A stretch of 26,059 nucleotides of DNA from Entrophospora sp. SA101. Lineage: Eukaryota; Glomeromycota; Glomeromycetes; Entrophosporales; Entrophosporaceae. Location: positions 5,146 to 31,204 of the forward strand of contig CAUDNR010000455.1 of NCBI GenBank assembly GCA_958430865.1. Direction: 5' to 3'. Of the stretch, positions 1-7,501 are shown one piece after another (within the stretch, counting starts at the first letter, position 1; the number at the start of each line of letters is the position of its first letter). A model generated the notes under the pieces. It had not been told where the DNA came from and did not search any database. It saw nothing but the letters and a program-made list of their open reading frames with translations. Both the position numbers and the translations under genes were made by a program.

Positions 1-271
1 ATTCCAATTAAAATATTTATAAAAATATCAATACAAATAAAAAAAAGTACCTCTGGTTAGTTATTAACACGTTTTCTCTAGGAGACTCAAACCAAACCAA
101 GCAACAACATTCACATTTTGTCATCTTGGATTCTGTCAAAAAATAAATTGTTTTTACAAAAAAAAAAAAAAACAATTTGCGTCTGTCCTCCCAAAAAAAA
201 ACCAATAGTAATAGGATAATTAATTAACGGCGTACGCGTCGATCAAATCACAAACTTTTTTTTTTGTAAAA

Positions 272-336
272 ATGTCTACCGATTCTAAAACAAAAAGAAA
301 AAGAAATCAATCAAACGCAATTGCTGAGGAAAATGA
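272..336 (+). CDS. possible 5' first exon of an unknown small or truncated gene
   Basis: An ATG at 272 opens 21 codons rich in Lys/Arg (start MSTDSKTKRKRNQ) and runs into a consensus donor (GA|GTAAGTG at 337). A CpG-containing stretch (ggcgtacgcgtcgatc) lies about 40 bp upstream, unusual in this AT-rich DNA and typical of promoter-proximal sequence. Two continuations are conceivable. Acceptor CTAG at 386-389 would add a poly-Asn tail ending at TAG; acceptor ATAG at 557-560 would add 11 codons (561-594, ending GEDI then TAA). Neither gives a protein I recognise, so this may be the surviving start of a gene whose remainder is lost, or chance. Confidence 0.22.
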
Positions 337-594
337 GTAAGTGTTTATCATGAGTGGTGGTGGTGGTCGCCACTCATTATCACCCTAGTTATAATAATAA
401 TAATAATAATAATAGTGTAAAATAGTAAATTATAAATCACGGGAAACTGATATATAAGTCGGAAATGATTTACGAAGTTACCAGTCACAGGACATGTCAC
501 GCAGATCAATAGGGAGTTGTAAAACATACGTAGCAATTCTTTAAAACAAATAATAGATAGATTGGAATATACAAATGAAGGTGAAGATATTTAA

Positions 595-1207
595 ATCATC
601 CAAAAATTCATATTTTTCCATATAAATACATTTTGGACACTTTCCACCTTGATGATAACTTTTATCATTATTGATTTTTTGTTTTTGAACCATTTTGGAT
701 TTACTATGTTCATATAAAATCAATTTATTGCAATGTTTTTGACATCAACATGGGGTTTTATATTTAAATTTTCAATATTAGGACTTTTATTAATCTTTAA
801 GATTGTTTGTGTGGTAATCCTTCGATATTTAATGTTAGGATCTTGATTACCACATACTACGCAGGGGCCAAAATTTTTTCATATATAACCTTTATTCATT
901 TTATTAAATACAATGTATATAAGAACATTAATGTTATTAATTAATAAACGCGAGTTTGAAATGTAGATCATTGATTAATTTGTATGTTACGAGTGTAATA
1001 AAATGAAATTTAGAGTAAACCTTATTCAAAACCCAGCAGGGATCAGGAAAAGTTATTAAGGGATCTGAAATAAATGATAATAATAGAATGCTTATACAGA
1101 ATTTGAAGTGGTGTTATTTAATGTGGGCAGTGCCTCCTTTCTAAATGGCACTTTTTTGATTTTACAATACTCTTTACATATAAACTGTCAATCTTTTTTG
1201 AAATATC
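595..1207. other. intergenic, no gene seen
   Basis: AT-rich DNA with stop codons in all frames. The only structure I see is a 10-bp inverted repeat, TGTGGTAATC at 810-819 and GATTACCACA at 845-854, separated by 25 bp, which could form a small hairpin. No coding similarity was recognised. Confidence 0.5.
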
Positions 1208-1319
1208 TATCATAAAGTCTGGAAAGATAGCACCCCCTACTTTAAAACAATTGAGCGTCAATATAAAAAAATGTTACACATATGTAAAAGGGGATGCTAT
1301 CTTTCCAGACTTTATGGTA
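1208..1319. mobile_element. short TA-flanked inverted-repeat element (MITE-like)
   Basis: The 21 bases at 1211-1231 (beginning CATAAAGTCTGG) are the exact reverse complement of 1296-1316. The match extends inward through a C-rich stretch with one mismatch to about 27 bp. Both ends are bordered by TA (1208-1209 and 1318-1319) after one mismatched base, so the whole unit is about 112 bp with a 50-60 bp loop and no coding capacity. TA borders and a short hairpin are what non-autonomous Tc1/mariner-type elements leave. The superfamily is inferred; the inverted repeat is directly visible. Alternatively it could be a transcribed hairpin. Confidence 0.65.
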
Positions 1320-2162
1320 TTAATGTGCGTGACACATATTTGACCAATCATAGGATCATGTGTATGACAATCATTTGCCTTTTTTAGATATCAACAAACC
1401 ACAAAAACAACATTGGAGTAAAAAAAATTTTCTTTGTAATATATTATGATCTCTTGAAATTCCTGGGTATGATTTACATTGACTATTTCTTGACCAAACA
1501 ACCTATTTGATTCTGAGTGTAATAACTTACTATTTGAAATTACAACAAAACTCAAGGATTCTTGATGATTTCTCTCTTCTCAATCACAACCAAAGTGACC
1601 ACTTTTTGACAAAATATATTCAAGTAAATGTATATCAGATAAAGAATGATCAATTATAACATTTATGTATATGAGATTTGAGAATTTTATAAATATTAAT
1701 AAAAGTGTAATACAATTTTTTGTGTAAATGACAATTGGCCTACATGTAGATCAAATCACGTTATTTATGAGATGATGTGTGACAATAATAAATTTCAATT
1801 GACAAAAATAAAGTGAAATAATCACACGAAATTACAAGGATACATCATAAAGAAAAATGCTGTATTTATTTTTAAATCGATAGACTATTCATTCAAAAAC
1901 AAAATTTTCGGAAGTATCTATTATTAAAAGAACATTTTTTTGGTTTGAATTTTCGTATTAGAAACAATCTAAGCAAGCACCGATTATAAATTAATCGCGA
2001 AAACACGTTTCTAAATATTTGTTCAGATAAAATAAAAAAATTTTTTTACCAAAACCTATTGCTACATATTAATATGGTATAAATTTAACTCCTATCCTTT
2101 TTTTTATATAAAATTAAACAAATAAGGGCGCTGACATATATTATATAGCTAATATTTTAGTA
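1320..2162. other. intergenic, no gene seen
   Basis: AT-rich, with frequent stops in all six frames. No tRNA-like B box, no recognisable peptide and no clear repeat were found. Short poly-T/poly-A runs are common. Confidence 0.45.
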
Positions 2163-2722
2163 TAGGGTTTCTATTCGAATAAGGTTTATTCGAATTATTC
2201 ACTTTATTCGTTATGAATTTGAGTATTCGGATTATATTGAAAGTTTATTCGAATAAATTTTAATTCGAATAAGAAAATTGATTCGAATAAGGAAATTAAT
2301 ATTAATTTGAATAAGGCAAATAATTCGAAAATATTAATTCGGATAAAACAAATAATTAAGGTCCAGTTTAAATTCAAGCTCACTGGAAAGATTGCTATTT
2401 ATTAAAAGAAACATGAATCTTGTTTCAGTCTTTCCTTATTAGTTTAATTTTTAATTTCAATTTTTATAATAATAAAATCAATATTAAACCTTGTTGTGCA
2501 TATAGTTTGAATATTTAAGTAATTGAACAACCCATGATTCCAAATAATCTAATAAAACGAATGATTCCGATAATTAATAAAACAAATAAAACAAATAATT
2601 TGAATAAAGTGAATTAAATTTTAATTCGAATAAACTTTTAAATTCGAATAAACTTTTTAATATTAATATTAATATTAATATTAATTCGAATTAAAGGTGA
2701 ATTATTACGAATAGAAGCCCTA
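2163..2722. mobile_element. 560-bp foldback element of TTCGAATAA repeats
   Basis: The left end reads TA-GGGTTTCTATTCG (from 2163) and the right end reads CGAATAGAAGCCC-TA (to 2722), a 13-base terminal inverted repeat with one mismatch, allowing for one base more or less at its inner edge, bordered by TA on each side. Inside, both arms (about 2176-2345 and 2590-2700) consist of degenerate direct and inverted copies of TTCGAATAA/TTATTCGAA. A non-repetitive core lies at about 2350-2560, and a (TTAATA)n run at about 2658-2685. There is no ORF. This is the architecture of a foldback or MITE-type non-autonomous DNA element that probably grew by internal tandem duplication. The TA target site is an inference from the single copy. 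Confidence 0.6.
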
Positions 2723-2860
2723 GGGGGTAACAGAAAATCTTAGGTCACATAGGATCAATTTTGATAAATTGACTCCTGCATCACCTGTCTTGATTTTTGG
2801 AGATTTAAGAGTGCTTCCATTAATTTTAAGGAAATCTGACGAGTCTTTAACAGGAATATC
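2720..2860 (-). pseudogene. exon-like fragment truncated at the foldback element
   Basis: On the minus strand, a pyrimidine-rich stretch and TATAG (2865-2861) precede 46 open codons (start DIPVKDSSDFLK, end RFSVTP). The TAG stop, at 2722-2720, is formed by the terminal TA of the foldback element plus one of its bases. I do not recognise the peptide. It could be an exon cut off by the insertion, or a chance open frame; no continuation was found on the other side of the element (below 2163). Confidence 0.2.
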
Positions 2861-2862
2861 CT

Positions 2863-3539
2863 ATATACAAAAAAAGCACTTTTTCAAATTTTGATTAAAA
2901 ATAGATTTGATGTTTCCTAAATCACCCGATTACCCGATTACAAATCAAGACTTTAGATATTTAAACGTTGCTGGCAAAAATAAAGAATCAACAGTCGCAT
3001 AATCAATTATTAAGTTTTAATATTTAACACATATATATGTTACGAAATTTTCATAAATATGCTGCATTTTAATTTGATGTTGTGCTTTAATTAGTTAAGG
3101 TCAACTTTGTCCGTTTCTCAAATTTATAAAGGTTCCGAAAAACAGCATCGAATCTGATGATAAATCATTATCCAATCACCGCATTTTCCTAATCAAACTA
3201 AGTTGTTGTAAAAGACAAGGATTTCTTGTTAAGAAAGAACATCGAATTCAAGTTTGAATTATTGAAGAAATCACCATTAACAACAGATCTTGGATATTTT
3301 GGTGCTTTTTAACAGAATGAATGGATACTTCCATAAAGTTGGAATATTAATATCAAGACATTGTTTATTTAATAGAACGTAAAGGTGTAATGTTTTATAA
3401 TCATATTAAAAGCGTTTGAATATTTCGCGTAACATTCAAATGGTATAATTTATTAATAATAACAGGAATAACAAAAAATTAAATCTATATATGTATGAAA
3501 TTACTAACAATATCATTAAAATAACACGTTGTTATTTAT
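2863..3539. other. intergenic, possible decayed coding remnants, no gene called
   Basis: On the plus strand two overlapping short open stretches (about 3106-3260 and about 3200-3310) have somewhat coding-like composition but are in different frames, lack starts and resemble nothing I know. The stretch next to 3540 lies downstream of the minus-strand LCB2 copy and would hold its 3' UTR and polyadenylation region. Confidence 0.35.
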
Positions 3540-5304
3540 TTATATATCATTAATTTTTAAAACCTCTTCTATTGATTTTCTTTGAACTTTGCTTGATAAT
3601 TTAAGTTGCAAGATTTCACCAATCTCGTTACAAGATTTTAATATTTCATCTAAATCTTGTTTAGTATGAGCAGCTGAAATGCAAAATCTAGCTCTAGAGG
3701 AGATCATTGGTGTGGCAGGATATGCAACAACGACTACAGCAATGTTTCGCTTTAGACATTCTCTTGAGAAGGCAGGTATTTTAGCAGGGTTGAATAGCAG
3801 TAATGGGATGATTGGTGAGTCAGTATCACCATAAATGATGAAACCCATTCTTCTCAAATTTGTGCTCAAATATCTAGCATTGAATGCCAATCTTTCCAAT
3901 CTTATCTTGCCTTCTCCACTTTTTGCATCGTCTTCACCCATAATGATTGACATTGAAGTGTAGATTTGTTGTAGTATTGGTGGCGTCATTGATTCAGCAT
4001 AGACTGATGCATGGTTCCACAATCGAAGAGCATCAATAGTCTCTTTTGATGATGCAACGTATCCACCAGCAGCACCAAATGATTTTGTAAATGTTCCCAT
4101 CAAAATGTCAACCTCATCAGGATCTATACCATAATAATCACACACACCTCTACCTCTTGGACCTAGTGCGCCTATACTATGTGCCTCATCAACATACAAA
4201 TAAAACTATACATCATAATAATGATATTCCGATTAATAATTTGATTTTCCCAAATAAAATGTAAAAAAAAATTTTCTTACTTTATATTTTCTTTTTAATT
4301 CAATGATTTTTGGCAGATTACATATACTACCTTCCATGGAATAAAGACCTTCAACAACCAATAAAATTTTTTTCCAAGGTCGATGGGTTCTTGGTTGCCC
4401 TTGACTAATACATTCCTTCAATAAATTTTCCAGATCTTCCATGCTATTATGTTTGAAAACTCTGATGAAAGCACCAGATAGACGACTACCAAACACAATT
4501 GAACTATGGTTAAGTTCATCAGATATGATTAGACAACCTTTTGAAGCCAAAGCAGGAAAAGTGGTGCTATTAGTAGCATAACCCATTGAAACAACCATAG
4601 CAGCAGGCTTACCAACAAATCTGGCAATCAGTAATTCCACTTGTAAATGAAGATCCAATGTACCAACTTCAATTCTTGAGCTACAAGATGAAATACCATA
4701 TTTTCTAACTGTCTGTTCAACAGCATCAGCGCATGGACCTTCATTCTGAGCAAATTCCAAATAATTATAACTACTTAGATTTAAACAATCTCTGGTTTTA
4801 CCAGTCAATTGAAAATTTTTACAGTAATCTTTGGTCCCTCATTCAAGCAATGTAATTTTTCTACCAGGTACACCAGTGACAGGACAATTAAAACAATCAT
4901 TGATTTGCAATTTTAATCTTATATAGAAATTATCAAAATCTGAATTCAAAGGTGCATAACCCTATTAATTGAATTTTGGAGTAAAGAAATTTAGAAAAAT
5001 AAATAAAATAATAATTTATTATAACACACATTTTGTTCTTTTAAATGTCTATAATCTTTTTTTTTAAACCTTTTTCCAAAAAAATCACAAACATGCCCAA
5101 ACAAATAAGTATTAAATATGATAAATAAGTAGTGAACAAGTAATAATATGGTGGTTCTTCTTCTTCCCAACCTGGGTCATTGTCTCACCTTTGTGATATA
5201 TATCTTTGTTTATTATTGTTATTATCATCACTATTATCATTATTATAATTATAATTATTATTGATTAGAACCAATTTTGATACTATTGTTTTAGCATTTG
5301 TCAT
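3540..5304 (-). pseudogene. LCB2: serine palmitoyltransferase subunit 2 (LCB2) copy, disrupted
   Basis: LCB2 is the PLP-dependent catalytic subunit of the ER serine palmitoyltransferase that condenses serine with palmitoyl-CoA, the first step of sphingolipid synthesis. Exons read 5304-5030, 4961-4281 and 4205-3540 (about 540 codons, near the normal family length). The introns are 68 bp (GTGTGT...ATAG) and 75 bp (GTAAGA...ATAG). Exon 1 carries the membrane-segment motif PPYYYLFTTYLSYLILI. Exon 2 has SSYNYL, GTLDLHL, DELNHSSIVFG and EGLYSMEGS. Exon 3 has [16 protein letters not shown] and the PLP-lysine motif [11 protein letters not shown] (Lys codon 4085-4083). It is broken three times: TGA at 5187-5185, a one-base deletion near 5098-5103 (the frame moves from LILIC to GHVCDFFGKRF), and TGA at 4841-4839 where the family has Arg after LLE. 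The catalytic residues are intact, so decay looks recent. An intact copy should exist elsewhere, since the enzyme is essential. Confidence 0.88.
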
Positions 5305-5650
5305 TATTATGCAAATTTTTTTTTATTTTATGTTTCTAATTTTTTTTTATAATCTCTTTTATTATTATACAAATAATTGTTATCAATATTAACTTTGGTA
5401 GTCAACGGACATTGCATATTAATAGTAAGAACTGGCATTTATTTTATGGGGCATGCTGCAACAAAACCAGACAAAGTGAACCAAGGATTTCAGGGTTCAA
5501 AATTTAGTCATTATCATCACAATTGTAATGTGATTATAATTTAGCAGTTTTATAATGTCCCATTTGTTATCTTTCCTTTTTCTTAAATGATATATAGAAT
5601 TACCTCTATATAAAAATAGTTAATATGAAACTCATTTACATCAGTCTACC
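5305..5650. promoter_or_regulatory. intergenic region between divergent LCB2 copy and orphan ORF
   Basis: This 346-bp spacer lies upstream of the minus-strand LCB2 start and of the plus-strand ORF at 5651. It contains TATATAAAAA at 5607-5616, 35-44 bp before the ATG at 5651, a plausible TATA box for that ORF. T-rich runs at about 5327-5350 lie just upstream of the LCB2 start. No further feature was recognised. Confidence 0.4.
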
Positions 5651-5971
5651 ATGGATCCCAAGAATTATAGTACCATTAGAAGTATTTTTAAAAAGGAACA
5701 AGGTGAAAAAATTGCTCTTTACATTTTCAAAATAAATGATACTCAGACACTAGAAGCTTATCTAAGAAAAGAAGGAATAAATTGTGAAATTTACCAAGAG
5801 GAAAGAAAAATAATAAACATCAAAAAAAGAAAACAAAATGAAAATGTGTTATTGTCCAACAAAAAGCAGAAATCCTTAGGAAAACAATCTCATTGTTATA
5901 GTATTGATTTGTTTTTTGTTTTTTATTCTTTTGACAACATAAAACGTAGTAATTATAAAAACTGTGTTTAA
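5651..5971 (+). CDS. hypothetical 106-residue basic protein
   Basis: The ORF begins in a strong context (ctaccATGG) with a TATA box at 5607-5616. Residues about 1-58 (MDPKNYSTIRSIFKKEQGEK onward) are mixed charged and hydrophobic and look like a small folded domain. They are followed by two Lys/Arg clusters (KKRKQ and NKKQK) spaced like a bipartite nuclear localisation signal, then a tail rich in aromatic residues (SIDLFFVFYSF) that may be read-through into non-coding sequence after a lost splice site. I do not recognise a family. It abuts an unrelated broken coding remnant on the opposite strand, so it could be the surviving 5' part of a transposon or duplicated gene. Confidence 0.35.
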   Translation: MDPKNYSTIRSIFKKEQGEKIALYIFKINDTQTLEAYLRKEGINCEIYQEERKIINIKKRKQNENVLLSNKKQKSLGKQSHCYSIDLFFVFYSFDNIKRSNYKNCV

Positions 5972-5986
5972 AGTTACACCTCCTAT

Positions 5987-6760
5987 TCATAATAAAATAG
6001 ATTTACCATCAAACTTTTCTTCTGTGTTCTTTGAAGTATTGTTTTTATATTCTGCTTTGATAAAATCTTCATCTTTTAAATCACTGACACTAGCCTTAAG
6101 ATGGTAAAAGTTGGGACCTTGAATATGTCTGGTGGCTTTATAATCAGGAAGGACAAAAAAAATTTCTTTTTCTTGCTTTGCAAACTTTTCTTTGCATTCT
6201 GAAATAATTTCTGCAAAATCATCAATTAACATATCAAAATCAGGATGGTTAGTTTTTATTCAATTACATCATCTTGGAGTGTATTTAGTCTCATTTTTAC
6301 TCTTTGTCTGCATGTAAATTTCACATTTTGTTTGAGGAAAATAGCCAAAGGTTTTTTTGAATTTTTCTTTCCCCCCCCCCATATGCATAAGGAAAATGGC
6401 TATTCTAAATGCACTTATAAGAACTAATTCTTCAATTAAACCTTCCTTTAAAGCAAGAAAAATTTCTTAGCTGGCGACAAGAAAGCAACTTCAAATCTTT
6501 GAGGAGAGCCACAAAACTTTCCTGAAGAAGGTTCTGTTAGTTTATATTTTTTGCTTTTTTCAAACTTTTCAACTGCTGCTTTTTCTTGTTCAGTTCTTCA
6601 AACCCAATTACTTTATAAGAAACACCATAGTCATTTGGCTCAACAATAATGTTTTCTCAGAATTTCTTAAACCATTCTGCAAAAGAAATATTAAAATTAC
6701 CAATTTCATAAATGCCTGCTGATCTAGTTTTGATCACATTTAAATGTTTACTCGAAGACT
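5987..6760 (-). pseudogene. unidentified coding remnant broken by several frameshifts and stops
   Basis: The minus strand carries coding-like sequence in changing frames over about 770 bp. Upstream pieces (about 6740-6440) read AGIYEIGNFNISFAEWFKKF, then stop, then IIVEPNDYGVSYKVIGFEEL, then in another frame KYKLTEPSSGKFCGSPQRF and KKFFLALKEGLIEE. The 3' piece is an open frame at 6232-5987 (LIDDFAEIISECKEKF ... FFVLPDYKATRHIQGPNFYH) ending at TGA. A run of ten C at 6371-6380 interrupts it. The composition is clearly protein-like (charged, no low complexity), but I cannot assign a family; a transposon-encoded protein is one possibility given the hAT insertion next to it. Frame changes exclude a functional product. 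Confidence 0.5.
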
Positions 6761-6767
6761 GTTAAGC

Positions 6768-6783
6768 TTACCAAATTTGGTAA
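6768..6783. repeat. 16-bp perfect palindrome
   Basis: TTACCAAATTTGGTAA is its own reverse complement and lies 10 bp outside the left target-site copy of the hAT element. It could be a dimeric protein binding site or chance in AT-rich DNA. Confidence 0.4.
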
Positions 6784-6792
6784 TTTTGACAT

Positions 6793-7501
6793 ATCCCGAA
6801 TAGGGATGGGCAAAATTGCATAATGCATAATGCGCATTATGCGCACTAAATTTTTTAAAATGCACATATGTAATGTTACACGAATTATTTTTTTAAAAAA
6901 TTTATTTTATGCCTCCGCTTAGTAAAATTTGGTCTCATTTTATGAAGCTTGGCCATGAGGCCACTTATAAACAAGAAAGAGCTCAATGTAATTATTGTTC
7001 ACATAAATTGCTTGCTGCTGCAAATCGTTGTGAACAACACCTTAAGAAATGTACCAAAGTTTCACATCATGTACTTAATGAATATTTTCAACAAAATCAA
7101 AATATAATTACGCAATCATCACAATCTGAGAATTCTACTTCCTCTACTTCCTCTACTTCCTCTACTTCCTCCTCCTCCTCTTCTTCTTTATCTCAAGCAA
7201 CTCCTTTAGTTAACACTTCAATTATTAATTTTATTGATAGAATTTCTTCTGCAGAGCAACAAGAATTTGAAATTTTATTTGCAACTGCTATTTTTTCTTA
7301 TGGACTTCATTTTTCATTTTCTGAATTAATTATTTTATTTTTATAAAGTAATTTTTTATTTAGGTTATATTTGTTATATTTACAAAGAATAAAATTTATA
7401 CTTTTAAATAAATCATTTATAGAAAAAATCATCATGCGCATTATGCGCATCATGCAAATTAATGTTTAAAAAGTTGCATAATGCCCATATCTAATCCCGA
7501 A
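6793..7501. mobile_element. non-autonomous hAT transposon with 8-bp target duplication
   Basis: The perfect 8-bp direct repeat ATCCCGAA occurs at 6793-6800 and 7494-7501. Between them the element (6801-7493, 693 bp) begins TAGGGATGGGCA and its right end read inward is TAGATATGGGCA, a 12-bp terminal inverted repeat with 10 matches of the form typical for hAT elements. Subterminal motifs follow: an 18-bp perfect palindrome GCATAATGCGCATTATGC at 6825-6842 and related ATGCGCATTATGCGCAT at 7434-7450, likely transposase-binding repeats. The interior keeps only the 5' end of the transposase gene, so the element needs a helper. The perfect duplication suggests a fairly recent insertion. Confidence 0.9.
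6909..7346 (+). pseudogene. truncated hAT transposase, BED zinc finger N-terminus (145 aa)
   Basis: The ORF starts MPPLSKIWSHFMKLG and contains a BED-type zinc finger with CNYC (Cys-x2-Cys) followed by CEQHLKKC (His-x4-Cys ligand pair), at residues about 28-50. A Gln/Ser/Thr-rich linker with a 9-bp tandem repeat encoding STS units follows (about 7135-7190). The frame ends with FATAIFSYGLHFSF, which resembles the beginning of the catalytic region of hAT transposases (usually FxxAxxxxGLPFS). It then stops, so the whole RNase-H-like core and dimerisation region are missing through internal deletion. Whether it is expressed as a DNA-binding repressor cannot be told from sequence. Confidence 0.8.

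Noticed and set aside
3106..3310. Two overlapping open stretches on the plus strand
   Set aside because: No start, different frames, no similarity I can name; mentioned only as possible decayed sequence.
5169..5190. A GTGAGA donor that would splice out the first TGA of the LCB2 copy
   Set aside because: The only nearby acceptor (ACCCAG, 17 nt downstream) makes an impossibly short intron and puts the conserved PPYY region out of frame.
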